Below, one piece after another: positions 36,239 to 46,585 of a stretch of 64,000 nt of DNA. Source of the stretch: Desulfomonilia bacterium (GTDB taxonomy: Bacteria > Desulfobacterota > Desulfomonilia > UBA1062); assembly GCA_036567785.1 (NCBI GenBank), contig DATCTV010000061.1:1-64000 (forward strand). The letters run 5' to 3'. The translations under genes were made by a program, and so were the position numbers. The notes under the pieces were generated by a model. It worked only from the letters and a program-made list of their open reading frames with translations, ran no database searches and was not told the origin of the DNA. Within the stretch, counting starts at the first letter, position 1, and the number at the start of each line of letters is the position of its first letter.

Positions 36239-36862
36239 TCATGATTTACTCAATGGTAATTGATTCCAAAACTCAAGAATTTTTTCGAAGGGAACCGCTC
36301 CCTCTCGCAAAGAGACAGGCTCTTCGCCGGTGAGGTCAATGAGAGTTGACGGCAATCCGTCCTGAATTTTTCCGCCGTCAAGGATCGCATCGATATCAAG
36401 GCCGTATGAGATTATGTCTTCCCTGCAGTTGGCAGGTTTCATCCCTGAAGGATTTGCGGATGTAGATATGATGGGGCCGATAAACCTTGTAAGTTCTGCT
36501 GCTAGCGGGTGGGGAGACACCCTTATTGCGATTGTCCCGTTCTGGATGTACGCGGCAGTTTCATGAAGACTGGAATTGATTTTCATGACAGCACTCAAGG
36601 CACCGGGCCAGAATCTGCCAAGCAGCAGTTCATGTCTGGAATCGATTTTTGCAAGAGCCTTTGCCTGATGCAGTCCTGAGACAAGCACTATCATGCCTTT
36701 TGCTGCGTTTCTGCCTTTTATATTGATTATACGCTCTATTGCCTGATTGTCGGTAATCGGGCAGCCCAGGCCGTAAACCGTCTCGGTAGGGTAGGCGAAA
36801 ACCGTTCCCGGTCTCTTTTTTGTGAGATACGCTATGTCTTCAGCAGAGGAGGTGATAAGCAT
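36239..36862 (-). CDS. tsaC: L-threonylcarbamoyladenylate synthase (TsaC/Sua5 family)
   Basis: A 207-residue YrdC-fold enzyme making threonylcarbamoyl-AMP for the t6A tRNA modification. KRPGTVFAYPTETVYGLGC (about residues 17-35), the phosphate-binding region and IISTSANPSG (about residue 131) are family signatures. Length fits the short TsaC form without the Sua5 extension. GCAGAGGAGGTGATAAGC lies just before the ATG. It is 1 base after purE and overlaps the GT2 gene, part of a minus-strand operon. Confidence 0.92.
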   Translation of the reverse strand: MLITSSAEDIAYLTKKRPGTVFAYPTETVYGLGCPITDNQAIERIINIKGRNAAKGMIVLVSGLHQAKALAKIDSRHELLLGRFWPGALSAVMKINSSLHETAAYIQNGTIAIRVSPHPLAAELTRFIGPIISTSANPSGMKPANCREDIISYGLDIDAILDGGKIQDGLPSTLIDLTGEEPVSLREGAVPFEKILEFWNQLPLSKS

Positions 36863-36863
36863 C

Positions 36864-37352
36864 CTAGGAGTTTTTCACCTCTTTGTCCGCGGCCAGAATG
36901 GTTTTTTTCTGGTCATCCCTGAAAGATGTCAGCTTGTTTTTGAGAGACGGTTCTGCAAGGGCCAGCATTTCCACTGCCAGAAGCGCTGCGTTCTTGGCTC
37001 CGGCTTTTCCGATGCCTACCGTTGCTACGGGTATTCCCGGGGGCATCTGGACGATTGATAAGAGGGCGTCGATGCCGTCAAGCGACGATGCATCTATGGG
37101 CACGCCGATTACCGGAAGCGTCGTATATGATGCTATGACTCCCGGCAGGTGTGCGGCCATGCCCGCGCCTGCGATTATTGCAGAAAAGCCGTTGTCTGCT
37201 GCGGCTTTTGCGAACGCGGCAACTTCATCAGGGCACCTGTGTGCGGAAAGCACCCTCATTTCGGTCTCGACCCCGAACTGCTTGAGAATAGCGGTAGTCT
37301 CTTCCATTACCGGCAGGTCGGATTTGCTTCCCATTATAATGGCAACCTTCAT
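36864..37352 (-). CDS. purE: N5-carboxyaminoimidazole ribonucleotide mutase PurE
   Basis: A 162-residue PurE, moving the carboxyl group in the sixth purine step. MGSKSDLPVMEE at the start, SAHRCPDEVAAFA, and AGAGMAAHLPGV with IGVPIDASSLDGIDALLSI-type sequence (in parts) are characteristic. ATG 37352 follows GGAGGGGAA. A longer open frame runs upstream into repeat R2 and is not needed. The purK partner is not in this window. R2 starts about 15 bases before this ATG, so the ribosome site lies just next to the repeat. Confidence 0.94.
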   Translation of the reverse strand: MKVAIIMGSKSDLPVMEETTAILKQFGVETEMRVLSAHRCPDEVAAFAKAAADNGFSAIIAGAGMAAHLPGVIASYTTLPVIGVPIDASSLDGIDALLSIVQMPPGIPVATVGIGKAGAKNAALLAVEMLALAEPSLKNKLTSFRDDQKKTILAADKEVKNS

Positions 37353-37366
37353 TTCCCCTCCATTAT

Positions 37367-37488
37367 ACAGGGCGTGATAACTGCGCATACCTTTGTCGCG
37401 CCTCGATTCGTCGTTGCGACATACCATAAAAGTATGTCTCACTCCTCATCTTCGTTGCTTCGCGGTCTGCTTTGTTCTGACGCCCTGT
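37367..37488. repeat. Palindromic element R2 (ACAGGGC...GCCCTGT)
   Basis: A 122-base element with inverted ends ACAGGGCGTGATAAC and GTTCTGACGCCCTGT and a central hairpin GACATAC/GTATGTC. It is the same length as R3 and aligns with it in reverse orientation (shared AACAAAGCAGA, GAAGC.ACGAA and central GCATAC/GTATG-type stem). It lies between the MBL and purE genes, and its left end is next to the purE ribosome site. Confidence 0.82.
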
Positions 37489-37515
37489 AGTTCTGATGTA
37501 TTTGCAAAATATTAT

Positions 37516-38322
37516 TTAATTATTACACATCAGCAATGACTTGACAAAATTATAAGTCGAATAGTGGTTATTCGTAATCGAGGCGAAGTTGTGTTCGCCG
37601 CCGAAAAGTGTGTCCATGATGTCTTTCACATCACGGCCTTCATCTGCAAGCGCTTTTGTCCTGGATGCCATGTCGGACAGGTAGGCCATGCATTCGGAAA
37701 GGGCTTTTCTTCCATCGATGACGATCTTGCCGACCGAGGTCAAAAGCACGAGCCTTTCACATGGCAGGTCTATCAGCGAGCGCATTGATTTTATCATACC
37801 GCTGACATCTTCCTCGGGCCTTATGAATTTGGGCATTTCGCGTGTGAATATGTCCCCCGAGAAGCACCAGCCTCTTGAAAGCTCGACCAGGGCGATATGG
37901 CCTGTGCTGTGGCCCGGGGTTTCGATGACCTGAAACGTATAGTTACCTGTTTTGATTGTTTCCGGAACGGGTTTTACCACACTCGGTTCCGGGTAACCCC
38001 AGACGGTTTCCTGATAAGGATAAAGCTCGATCTTTTGAGAGATGCGCTTTGCCGAATCAGGGTGAGCGAATATATCGATTCCAAATTTCTCCATGAGAAT
38101 CTTGTTGGCACCGATGTGGTCTTCATGAAAATGAGTGTTGACCGCAAGCTTTACATTCTTATCGCTCAGGAAGTTCATGAGTTCATCAGCCGTATAGAAA
38201 CATCCGGTGTCGATCAACAATCCGTCTATCAGATAAGCCGCCACCCAGTAAACCGGCTTGCCGTCGATCTCACGGCTCATTCTGATTTGTGTGATATCTT
38301 CAAAAGTATCTATTTCAAGCAT
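37516..38322 (-). CDS. MBL-fold metallo-hydrolase
   Basis: A 268-residue metallo-beta-lactamase-fold protein. VNTHFHEDHIGAN (about residues 61-73) is the HxHxDH metal motif, TPGHSTGHIA the third histidine and CFSGDIFT the bridging Asp. Substrate is unknown; family members hydrolyse glyoxalase-type thioesters, phosphodiesters or quorum lactones. It is separated from purE by R2 and lies 62 bases after purD. Confidence 0.87.
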   Translation of the reverse strand: MLEIDTFEDITQIRMSREIDGKPVYWVAAYLIDGLLIDTGCFYTADELMNFLSDKNVKLAVNTHFHEDHIGANKILMEKFGIDIFAHPDSAKRISQKIELYPYQETVWGYPEPSVVKPVPETIKTGNYTFQVIETPGHSTGHIALVELSRGWCFSGDIFTREMPKFIRPEEDVSGMIKSMRSLIDLPCERLVLLTSVGKIVIDGRKALSECMAYLSDMASRTKALADEGRDVKDIMDTLFGGEHNFASITNNHYSTYNFVKSLLMCNN

Positions 38323-38384
38323 GATTACGATGGCCTATTTATAAAATCTTACATTGCTCACCACTCACCACTCCCATCTCACCA

Positions 38385-39662
38385 CTATTCTCTAATAAGC
38401 GCCTTTCTCCCGATGTCCTTCCTGTAATGCATACCATCGAAATTGATAAGGCCTGTTGCCCTGTACGCCTTGTCTATGGCTGATTTGATGTCCGGCCCAA
38501 GTGCCGTCACACCAAGCACTCGGCCGCCGGATGTAATTATTACATTGCCTTCTTTTTTCGTGCCTGCATGGAAAACCTTAACGCCCGGAATGGAGTCGGC
38601 TTTCTCGATGCCTGATATGGGTAGGCCCTTTTTATAGCCGCCGGGATAGCCGCCCGACGCCATCACCACGCAGACGGTTGCGCCGTTTTCCCACTCCAGT
38701 GACATGTCCTTGATGCTGCCGCCTGAGGCCACTTCAAGCATGACCGGCACGATGTCGCTCTTAAGTCTCATCAAAAGCGGCTGTGTCTCCGGGTCTCCCA
38801 TCCTGACGTTATATTCCAGGACATACACTCCTTTATCCGTTATCATAAGGCCTGCATAAATGACGCCTTTATATATGATGCCTTTTTTCTTGAGCCCTCT
38901 TACAAGAGGGTAAAGTACATTTTCCATGACATTGCCGAATATCTTATCATCAACTACGGGCGCAGGCGAATACGCACCCATGCCTCCGGTGTTGGGCCCC
39001 TCGTCGTTATCGAAGACAGGTTTGTGGTCCTGGGAAGATGCAAGCGGAACGATATTCTCGCCATCGCATATCGCGATGAAGGAAGCCTCCTCTCCGATGA
39101 GCTTTTCCTCGAGAACGACCGAGTTTCCGGCGCTGCCATAGGCCTTGTCAAGCATGACCTCGTCGAGCGCCCTGAATGCCTCGTCCTTGTCGCATGTGAC
39201 GATAACCCCTTTGCCTGCGGCAAGACCATCCGCCTTGACGACTAGATCGAAGCATGCCTTTCCCACATAGTCTTTTGCGGAATCGTAGTCATTAAATGTG
39301 CAGAATTGGGCTGTCGGAATGCAGAATTCCTTCATGGCCTCCTTGGAAAAGACCTTTGAGCCCTCAAGTTGAGCAGCCTTCCTGTCCGGTCCGAAAATCT
39401 TCAGCCCCTCTGCTGCAAAAACATCAACTATTCCTTCGGAAAGAGGAACTTCTGGTCCGACCACGGTGAGCCCTATGTCATTTGACCTTACGAACTTGAT
39501 GAGCGAGGCAAAATCGCTTACACCTATATTCACACATTCGGCATCAATCTCGATTCCGCCGTTTCCCGGTGCGCAGAAAACCGTATCGACCAGCGGGCTT
39601 TTGGCGATTTTCCAGCAGAGTGCATGCTCCCTGCCGCCCGAACCTATAACGAGAACTTTCAT
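38385..39662 (-). CDS. purD: Phosphoribosylamine-glycine ligase PurD
   Basis: A 425-residue ATP-grasp enzyme that makes GAR from phosphoribosylamine, glycine and ATP. It starts VLVIGSGGREHALCWK; PEVPLSEGIVD, KADGLAAGKGV, NTGGMGAYSP and NVRMGDPETQ are all family signatures. Length is normal (about 420-430). GGAGGATAATGG lies at its start. R3 is between it and purH. Confidence 0.96.
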   Translation of the reverse strand: MKVLVIGSGGREHALCWKIAKSPLVDTVFCAPGNGGIEIDAECVNIGVSDFASLIKFVRSNDIGLTVVGPEVPLSEGIVDVFAAEGLKIFGPDRKAAQLEGSKVFSKEAMKEFCIPTAQFCTFNDYDSAKDYVGKACFDLVVKADGLAAGKGVIVTCDKDEAFRALDEVMLDKAYGSAGNSVVLEEKLIGEEASFIAICDGENIVPLASSQDHKPVFDNDEGPNTGGMGAYSPAPVVDDKIFGNVMENVLYPLVRGLKKKGIIYKGVIYAGLMITDKGVYVLEYNVRMGDPETQPLLMRLKSDIVPVMLEVASGGSIKDMSLEWENGATVCVVMASGGYPGGYKKGLPISGIEKADSIPGVKVFHAGTKKEGNVIITSGGRVLGVTALGPDIKSAIDKAYRATGLINFDGMHYRKDIGRKALIRE

Positions 39663-39776
39663 CCATTATCCTCCGGACTGGTTGTTTTTTAATAAGGACT
39701 TTAAATTATCAGAATCGGATATTTATTTCGATTTGTTTTTGTATTCAGGTTTGTTTTTCAATCTATGTTTTTAATT

Positions 39777-39898
39777 ACAGGGCGTTATAACAAAGCAGAT
39801 CAAGAAGCGACGAAATCGAGTCATGAGGCATACATTAGCGTATGCCGCAATGACTTCGATGAGGAGCGACGCAGAGATGCAAAGTTATAACGACCTGT
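39777..39898. repeat. Palindromic element R3 (ACAGGGC...GACCTGT)
   Basis: A 122-base element between purH and purD. Its ends ACAGGGCGTTATAAC and GTTATAACGACCTGT are inverted repeats differing by one base in their outer ten. The centre is the 7-bp stem GGCATAC/GTATGCC. It is the most symmetric copy, and its interior (CAGATCAAGAAGCGACGAAA) is shared with the decayed R4 at 12165. No ORF is present. Confidence 0.85.
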
Positions 39899-39905
39899 AT
39901 TATTA

Positions 39906-41477
39906 TTAATGGCGGAAGTGCCGCATGCCTGTAAATACCATCGCCATGTTGTGCTCATTGGCAGCCTCGATCACTTCCTCGTCCCTTACCGAGCCGCCGG
40001 GCTGAACAGCAGCCGTTGCACCCGCGCCTGCAGCCTCGTCTATGCCGTCTCTGAACGGGAAGAACGCATCCGATGCAACTACAGAGCCTTTGAGCGACAG
40101 CCCCGAGTTTCCTGCTTTCAGGATCGCAAGCCTTGAGGAATCGACCCGGCTCATCTGCCCTGCGCCGACGCCTATGAGCTGATTCTTTGAGGCATAGACT
40201 ACGGCGTTCGACTTGACGAACTTGACTATGCGCCATGCGAACTGCAACGCCTCAAGCTCTTCCGCGGTCGGGGCCCTTTTTGTGACGACTTTGGCATTCT
40301 TGAGGTCAATGGTTCCCATATCCCTGTCCTGCAGAAGAAGTCCGCCTACAACCCTTCGAGTTGATATCATCTGCTTTTTGGCACTTGGTCCTGCAAGTAT
40401 TTCGGGAACGTTCAGGAGTCTGATATTTTTCTTTTCTTCCAGAATCTTCAAGGCTTCCTCGGTATAACCGGGTGCAACGACGACCTCGGTAAACACCTCA
40501 CCGATCGCCCTGGCAGTTTCGGCATCGACAATCCTGTTGAGCCCTACTATGCCCCCGAATGCACTGACCTTATCGACTGCGAATGCATTTCTGTAGGCTT
40601 CTGCAAGTGAAGAATCCGACTGAGCGGCCCCGCACGGGTTGGAATGCTTCAGGATGACGCATGCCGGTTTGTCAAAGTCCATAATCATATCGAGTGCGGC
40701 ATCGGAGTCCATGATGTTGTTATATGAGAGTTCCTTGCCCCAGAGCTGTTCCGCTGTGGCAATGGAAGGCTGGTCGATTTTTGTCTCGGCATAGAAAGCG
40801 GCCTTCTGATGCGGGTTCTCTCCGTATCTCATGATCTGCCTGCGGTTGAACTGCACGGTATATGTAAGAGGGAACTGGCCTTCTTCCACGTCAATGCCCT
40901 GTAGATGATTCGAAATGGCTGCGTCATAGCGGGCAGTCAGGGAGAATGCCTTTCTGGCAAGGTTGAAGTTGGTTTTTGGACTGACTGCTCCGCCTGAAGC
41001 GGTCATCTCTTCAATGATGGATGCATAGTCAGCCGGGTCCGTGACAACGCTAACGAATTCGTAGTTTTTGGATGCGGCGCGAAGCATAGCCGGTCCGCCG
41101 ATGTCTATATTCTCTATGGCCTCGTGCAATCCGGCGCCTTTTGCCACGGTATCTTCAAAGCGGTAGAGGTTTACAACAAGCATGTCGATCGGTTTTATAC
41201 CGTGTTCCTTCATAGACGCTACATGACCCGGGTTGTTTCTGAGCGCCAGCATTCCGCCATGAACCTTGGGATGCAGGGTCTTCAGCCTGCCGTCCATCAT
41301 CTCGGGAAAACCGGTAAAGTCCGATATGTCGATCACTGTGAGCCCGCTCTCCCTGAGCATTTTAGCGGTTCCGCCGGTTGATATTATTTCCACGCCGAAG
41401 GAAGCAAGGTCTTTTGCAAAAGCGGCGATTCCGGCCTTGTCTGTAACACTGATCAGTACTCTCTCGATTTTTGGCAT
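39906..41477 (-). CDS. purH: Bifunctional AICAR formyltransferase/IMP cyclohydrolase PurH
   Basis: A 523-residue enzyme for the last two purine steps. The N-terminal IMP cyclohydrolase domain of MGS fold (about 1-195) includes [11 protein letters not shown] and [15 protein letters not shown]. The C-terminal transformylase domain has [23 protein letters not shown] and the end [11 protein letters not shown] with [12 protein letters not shown]. It is complete. The hypothetical gene at 42104 lies 36 bases upstream. purH, purD and purE are in the same direction, suggesting a purine operon broken up by repeats. Confidence 0.96.
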   Translation of the reverse strand: MPKIERVLISVTDKAGIAAFAKDLASFGVEIISTGGTAKMLRESGLTVIDISDFTGFPEMMDGRLKTLHPKVHGGMLALRNNPGHVASMKEHGIKPIDMLVVNLYRFEDTVAKGAGLHEAIENIDIGGPAMLRAASKNYEFVSVVTDPADYASIIEEMTASGGAVSPKTNFNLARKAFSLTARYDAAISNHLQGIDVEEGQFPLTYTVQFNRRQIMRYGENPHQKAAFYAETKIDQPSIATAEQLWGKELSYNNIMDSDAALDMIMDFDKPACVILKHSNPCGAAQSDSSLAEAYRNAFAVDKVSAFGGIVGLNRIVDAETARAIGEVFTEVVVAPGYTEEALKILEEKKNIRLLNVPEILAGPSAKKQMISTRRVVGGLLLQDRDMGTIDLKNAKVVTKRAPTAEELEALQFAWRIVKFVKSNAVVYASKNQLIGVGAGQMSRVDSSRLAILKAGNSGLSLKGSVVASDAFFPFRDGIDEAAGAGATAAVQPGGSVRDEEVIEAANEHNMAMVFTGMRHFRH

Positions 41478-41513
41478 TATAACTCCTTAAATTTTGGTTT
41501 GCTGTAGTGTTTA

Positions 41514-42104
41514 TCAGTTGGGGATCGTGTCACCTGACTTGTCTGCACCAACATAATACCATGCAAAGATCGGGACGATCATCTTGAACAGGTCCTTATC
41601 CATCTGACCTATGTATCTGAGCTGTTCGGAGATGACCTTGCCGTCGATATCACCGGAGACAAGTCCCTCGCTCAAGACAGATATCCTCTGAAGAAGGTCT
41701 TCCCTGACGGCGTCGTCTTCTGTCTTAGCAATTATATACCTGCCCATCTCATAAAAAGTGGTTTCGATATCCATCATGCCGAATACGTGATAGTATTCGC
41801 TTTCGAGCTCGTCCATCATGGCGATCAGATATGATTTCCCGTCCTCCAGGCCAAGCCTGTATGTATCCTCGACCATGACCCTGTCCGAGCCGTCGATGAA
41901 AGGGGTTGCAAAATCAATAGCCTCGAATTCCCTGACATACGGGTGGTTTTCACCGAAGACAGTGGATATTTTTTTTCTGGTATCTTCTCTCCACTTGATG
42001 GCGGATTTTTTCTCCACAGTCGGGCTTTCAAGAAGCTGGTCAAGGTCATTCATCATGTCTTCCATGAACTCGATGAATTCTTCTATGGGGTATGTTGTCT
42101 TCAT
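41514..42104 (-). CDS. Uncharacterised soluble acidic protein
   Basis: A 196-residue, highly acidic, helix-rich protein without signal peptide or membrane segment. I do not recognise a domain. MKTTYPIEEFIEFMEDMMND at the N terminus and frequent Glu/Asp/Met runs suggest a cytoplasmic all-alpha fold. It lies 36 bases before purH on the same strand and is probably transcribed with it. Codon use looks like the neighbours. Confidence 0.72.
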   Translation of the reverse strand: MKTTYPIEEFIEFMEDMMNDLDQLLESPTVEKKSAIKWREDTRKKISTVFGENHPYVREFEAIDFATPFIDGSDRVMVEDTYRLGLEDGKSYLIAMMDELESEYYHVFGMMDIETTFYEMGRYIIAKTEDDAVREDLLQRISVLSEGLVSGDIDGKVISEQLRYIGQMDKDLFKMIVPIFAWYYVGADKSGDTIPN

Positions 42105-42182
42105 GACTCATATCTATACACAGCAATAACACTGGCGGTCAAGACTGTTCATTATCCGTATGATGTGGTACATTGTTTTGCT

Positions 42183-42842
42183 ATGGATGAATTGTCAAGC
42201 AGAGAGAAACTGGCATATCTGATAAGTTCAAGACTGGGTAGCAGGACGAGAAAAAAGATTTTCGTGGAAAAATTGAAACCTGCCGCCGTACTTATACCGG
42301 TCTCTTTTATTGAAGAAAGACCTCAGATCATCCTTACAAAACGTTCAATGAATGTTCAACACCACAAGGGGGAGATTTCCTTTCCCGGAGGGCATGCCGA
42401 GTCCGATGACGCATCACCGGTTGAGACCGCCCTGAGAGAGGCTGAAGAAGAAATAGGCATCAGGTCCGGTGATGTTGATATACTGGGACTGCTTGATGAT
42501 TATATCACCATATCCGGTTTTCATATCACCCCTGCTGTGGGAATTGTCCCCTGGCCGTATGAGCTTAAAATAAACAGCGAATCCGAGACGCTTCTTTTCC
42601 TGCCGCTGGCCGATGTGCTTTCAGATGATGCATGGATGATGGAGAAGGCCTCGATCAAAGGTCATGAGTTCGAACTTTTCTGTCTGGAAACAGAGGATGG
42701 AGTGATCTGGGGAGCGACCGCAAAAATGCTGCGCCAGTTTGCCGAAGTCCTGCTGGAAAGGGAGCCTGCAACAAAACCAGTAACAGAAACAGCAAGAAAA
42801 TGGATACTTTCTGTTATTGCTTCTCAGGAAGCATACAGATAG
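42183..42842 (+). CDS. NUDIX hydrolase, CoA pyrophosphatase type
   Basis: A 219-residue cytoplasmic hydrolase. The Nudix box GX5EX7REUXEEXGU is complete (GGHAESDDASPVETALREAE then EEIGI). The preceding HHKGEISFPGG together with ILTKRS is the CoA-pyrophosphatase signature (UPF0035 type), so the likely reaction splits CoA into phosphopantetheine and 3',5'-ADP. ATG 42183 lacks a clear ribosome site, but no better start is near. It is divergent from the acidic hypothetical. Confidence 0.85.
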   Translation: MDELSSREKLAYLISSRLGSRTRKKIFVEKLKPAAVLIPVSFIEERPQIILTKRSMNVQHHKGEISFPGGHAESDDASPVETALREAEEEIGIRSGDVDILGLLDDYITISGFHITPAVGIVPWPYELKINSESETLLFLPLADVLSDDAWMMEKASIKGHEFELFCLETEDGVIWGATAKMLRQFAEVLLEREPATKPVTETARKWILSVIASQEAYR

Positions 42843-42975
42843 AAGATTGACTGATCTTTTCATTAATTCCCGATAACAGCCTGGAAATATTTGAATAATC
42901 AGACATAAATAATTCATTGACACAATAAAATCAGTTATCGCTTTTGACGTGGAACGATATGCGAATCAGCCTGTG

Positions 42976-43869
42976 TCAGGATGAGAATTTCAGTCCGGTA
43001 AGCCTCTCGTATGCCTCGATATATTTTTCACGAGTTTTCGAGATGATCTCTTCAGGAAGTTTCGGACCGGGAGCCTTTTTCCCCCAGTCAAGCGTTTCAA
43101 GGTAATCGCGGACAAACTGTTTGTCATAGCTCGGCTGGGCTTTTCCCGGAGCGTATTTGTCAAGCGGCCAGAAGCGCGAGGAGTCCGGGGTAAGCACCTC
43201 GTCGATCAGTATTACCTCGCCGTTTCTTATCCCGAATTCAAACTTTGTGTCGGCGATGATGATGCCTTTTTTCAAGGCCTCATCAGCCGCTGTTTTGTAG
43301 ATCTTCAGTGCGGCCTCTTTTACCTTGTTGAAGATTTCAGTACCGACAAGATTCTTTGCAACTTCCTCGGAGACATTCTCGTCATGCTGGCCCATTTCAG
43401 CTTTTGTTGAGGGAGTAAAGATCGGTTCGGACAGCTTGTCAGATTCCTTCAATGCCGCAGGAAGCTTTATTCCTGAAATGGAGCCTTTTTCTTTGTACTC
43501 TTTCCACCCTGAGCCTGAGATGTAGCCCCTGACTATGCATTCGATTGTCAGCGGTCTGGCCTTTATGACCAGCATCGAGCGGTCCTTCAGTCTGATGTCT
43601 CCTTTGAATGGCGCGGGGTATTCGTTTATGTCGGAACTGACCACATGGTTTTTCATGACGGACTTCATTTTGTCAAACCACCAGAGCGAGATGCGGTTGA
43701 GAACTGCCCCCTTGTCTGGAATCGGATCAGGCATAACCACGTCGAATGCCGAGAGCCTGTCCGTGGTAACCATCATGAGGTGATCATCGTCCACATCGAA
43801 GATTTCTCTGACCTTGCCGCTGGATATTTTCCTGCCACCAGATATCTCGTAATTTGATAAGGCTGACAT
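42976..43869 (-). CDS. purC: SAICAR synthase PurC
   Basis: A 297-residue enzyme that condenses CAIR with aspartate. [19 protein letters not shown] at the N terminus is the SAICAR synthase signature, followed by [28 protein letters not shown] and the conserved IADTKFEFG. The C terminal extension [18 protein letters not shown] is typical of this longer form. AAGGAGATC lies before the ATG. It is separate from the other pur genes, divergent from thrC. Confidence 0.96.
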   Translation of the reverse strand: MSALSNYEISGGRKISSGKVREIFDVDDDHLMMVTTDRLSAFDVVMPDPIPDKGAVLNRISLWWFDKMKSVMKNHVVSSDINEYPAPFKGDIRLKDRSMLVIKARPLTIECIVRGYISGSGWKEYKEKGSISGIKLPAALKESDKLSEPIFTPSTKAEMGQHDENVSEEVAKNLVGTEIFNKVKEAALKIYKTAADEALKKGIIIADTKFEFGIRNGEVILIDEVLTPDSSRFWPLDKYAPGKAQPSYDKQFVRDYLETLDWGKKAPGPKLPEEIISKTREKYIEAYERLTGLKFSS

Positions 43870-43985
43870 ATGATCTCCTTCTTATGTAATAGAGCGCTAG
43901 GGTGCCAAAAAAGTATTGAAAAAGTCAATAGCGTATTATATGACTTGGCATTCCCAAAAGACGTCTTTAATAGGATTTGTTTGCT

Positions 43986-45368
43986 ATGGCTGAAGAAAAC
44001 ATGCCAGAGATGTGCGGTTCCCTTGCCTATAAATGCATAGGTTGCGGAAGCAATTATGACATATATGATTTCATTTACACCTGCCCCGAATGCAGTTCCC
44101 TTCTGATAATCGAAAACACCGAATTTGATAACCTGAAAAAAACATCGCCCGGCAGATGGCGCGATATATTCGATGCCAGAAGGGCCACAAACACTCACAG
44201 CCTTTCCGGTATATTCCGATTCCATGAGCTTATACTGCCCATACTTCCGGTGGAAGATATCATCTATCTGGGAGAAGGAAACACACCCATTGTAAAGGCT
44301 AATCCTGAACTCTCAGAATGGGTCGGCGCCCCGTTTATTGTGAAGAATGACGGATTCAACCCTTCTGCAAGCTTCAAGGACCGCGGTATGGCATCAGCCA
44401 TAAGCTATCTGAACCATGTAATAAGGGTAAGAGATCTGGATAATGTTCTCGGCATATGTGCTTCAACAGGTGATACATCGGCAGCTGCGGCACTGTACCT
44501 GAGCTACCTGCCGAAGGACAAGGTGAAGACCGTAGTGCTCCTTCCTAAAGGAAAAGTGACAAGCCAGCAGCTTTCCCAGCCTCTGGGCTCGGGTGCGACG
44601 GTCATTGAGCTTCCGGGTGTGTTTGACGACTGCATGCGTGTTGTCGAAAGGCTTGCCCAGGATTACAAGGTGTTTCTGCTGAACTCGAAAAATCCGGTTC
44701 GGATACTGGGGCAGAAATCATACGCATTTGAAGTGGCGCAGCAGATGAGATGGCAGACTGGCAATCTGGCCGTGGTTGTGCCCATAGGAAACGCAGGCAA
44801 TGTAACTGCAGTCATGGAAGGGTTCCTTGATCTCCTTAACCTGGGCATCATTGATGAGCTTCCTGTAATTCTCGGTGTGCAGAGCCATCATGCGGATCCT
44901 GTCGTCAAATGGCGTGAAAGCGGTGAGTTCCATCCCATGAAGGTGTCTCTGTCTGTAGCTCAGGCGGCCATGATCGGCGATCCCGTGAGCTTTCCGAAGG
45001 TCAAGAGGCTTGTTGAAAGCTATTACAGCCATAAATTCATGACAATTACCGTGACAGAGACGGAAATTATGGAAGGCATGCTGAAATCCAACAGGCATGG
45101 ACATGTCGTATGCACCCAGGGCGGCGAATCTGTAGCCGGACTCAAAAAGGCGCTTGGGGCAGGCATGCTCGAGAAGGATATGAATTTCGTGGTAGATTCG
45201 ACCTCTCACCAGCTCAAGTTCTCGGGTTTCCAGCAGATGTATTTCGATGACAGCTTTGCCCCTGAATACGGGGTTGTTGTAAACGACGAATACAGGAATA
45301 CACCTGTCGGACTGGAACTTGATCCCATAAAAGTTGCAGAGTATCTTGGCCTCCAGAAAAAGGGCTAG
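43986..45368 (+). CDS. thrC: Threonine synthase
   Basis: A 460-residue PLP enzyme that converts O-phosphohomoserine to threonine. A zinc-ribbon-like N terminus (CIGCGS...CPECSS) precedes the PLP region: NPSASFKDRG carries the Schiff-base lysine and IGNAGNVTA the phosphate-binding loop. Length fits the longer ThrC type. The ATG is taken at 43986; a TTG three codons earlier is possible. It leads into metK and ahcY with 42 and 14-base gaps, a likely operon of threonine and methyl-cycle genes. Confidence 0.92.
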   Translation: MAEENMPEMCGSLAYKCIGCGSNYDIYDFIYTCPECSSLLIIENTEFDNLKKTSPGRWRDIFDARRATNTHSLSGIFRFHELILPILPVEDIIYLGEGNTPIVKANPELSEWVGAPFIVKNDGFNPSASFKDRGMASAISYLNHVIRVRDLDNVLGICASTGDTSAAAALYLSYLPKDKVKTVVLLPKGKVTSQQLSQPLGSGATVIELPGVFDDCMRVVERLAQDYKVFLLNSKNPVRILGQKSYAFEVAQQMRWQTGNLAVVVPIGNAGNVTAVMEGFLDLLNLGIIDELPVILGVQSHHADPVVKWRESGEFHPMKVSLSVAQAAMIGDPVSFPKVKRLVESYYSHKFMTITVTETEIMEGMLKSNRHGHVVCTQGGESVAGLKKALGAGMLEKDMNFVVDSTSHQLKFSGFQQMYFDDSFAPEYGVVVNDEYRNTPVGLELDPIKVAEYLGLQKKG

Positions 45369-45410
45369 GAATCAACACTGAATAAACAGAGATATCAAGG
45401 GAGGAAAAGA

Positions 45411-46571
45411 ATGGTAAAGAACTTTATGTTTTCATCAGAATCAGTGACGGAAGGCCATCCCGATAAGGTTTCCGATCATATTTCGGATGCGGTTCTTGAC
45501 GAGATACTGGCCCATGACACTGCAGCGCGTGTTGCCTGTGAAACTCTTGTAACTACAGGTCTTGTTGTCGTTGCGGGAGAAATAACGACTAAACATAATT
45601 TCGATGTCCAGCGTGTAGCCAGACAGACAATAAAAGAGATCGGCTATACGGACAGCGGTATGGGGTTTTCATGGGATACCTGCGGTGTAATGGTTACCCT
45701 GGACAAGCAGTCGCCCGATATCGCACAGGGAGTGAACGAGGGTGAAGGCCTTTTTGCGGAGCAGGGTGCGGGAGACCAGGGTATGATGTTCGGTTTTGCC
45801 TGCGATGAAACCCCGACACTTATGCCGGCACCCATATTTTATGCACAGGGGCTTTCTAAGAGACTTTCCGATGCCAGGAAACAGGGCATCCTAGAATTTC
45901 TGAGGCCGGACGGCAAAACTCAGGTCACGGTAGAATATAAGGATGGGGTTCCAAAACGGATTGATGGTATTGTCATTGCGGCACAGCATAATGAAGACAT
46001 CAGCTATGACAAGCTGAAAGAAGGCATCATCGAAGAGGTGATTAAAAAGATAGTCCCGAATGAGCTGATAGATGACAATACCAAGTATTATATAAATGCA
46101 ACAGGCAGGTTTGTCCTTGGCGGTCCGCATGCCGACTGCGGTTTGACGGGCAGGAAGATCATAGTTGATACCTATGGCGGGTTCGCACCTCATGGCGGCG
46201 GTGCTTTTTCCGGAAAGGACCCTTCCAAGGTCGACCGCAGCGCAGCATACATGTCGCGCTATATTGCCAAGAACATTGTAGCTGCGGGTCTTGCTAAGAA
46301 ATGTACGGTGCAGCTGGCCTATGTAATCGGTGTGGCCGATCCCGTATCCGTCATGATTGACACATGGGGCACTTCTACTGTTCCCGAAGAAAAGCTCTCG
46401 TCAATGGTGAGAGAAATATTCCCGCTTAAACCAAGGCGTATAATCGAGGCGCTTGATCTGCTCAGACCGATATACAAGAAGACGGCAGGTTACGGCCACT
46501 TCGGCAGGAATGAGCCTGAATTCACATGGGAAAAGACCGACAAGGTCGAAGCCCTAAAAAATCTGGCCTGA
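45411..46571 (+). CDS. metK: S-adenosylmethionine synthetase MetK
   Basis: A 386-residue enzyme that makes SAM from methionine and [22 protein letters not shown] gives the methionine-binding His/Asp region, [12 protein letters not shown] (about residue 119) and [20 protein letters not shown] (about residue 261) are PROSITE-type signatures. AGGGAGG precedes the ATG. No SAM riboswitch fits in the 42-base gap to thrC. With ahcY directly after, it forms the SAM synthesis and recycling unit. Confidence 0.97.
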   Translation: MVKNFMFSSESVTEGHPDKVSDHISDAVLDEILAHDTAARVACETLVTTGLVVVAGEITTKHNFDVQRVARQTIKEIGYTDSGMGFSWDTCGVMVTLDKQSPDIAQGVNEGEGLFAEQGAGDQGMMFGFACDETPTLMPAPIFYAQGLSKRLSDARKQGILEFLRPDGKTQVTVEYKDGVPKRIDGIVIAAQHNEDISYDKLKEGIIEEVIKKIVPNELIDDNTKYYINATGRFVLGGPHADCGLTGRKIIVDTYGGFAPHGGGAFSGKDPSKVDRSAAYMSRYIAKNIVAAGLAKKCTVQLAYVIGVADPVSVMIDTWGTSTVPEEKLSSMVREIFPLKPRRIIEALDLLRPIYKKTAGYGHFGRNEPEFTWEKTDKVEALKNLA

Positions 46572-46585
46572 TAAAGGAGCAGATA

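Noticed and set aside
45369-45410. SAM riboswitch before metK
   Set aside because: The gap to thrC is only 42 bases, too short for any known SAM riboswitch.
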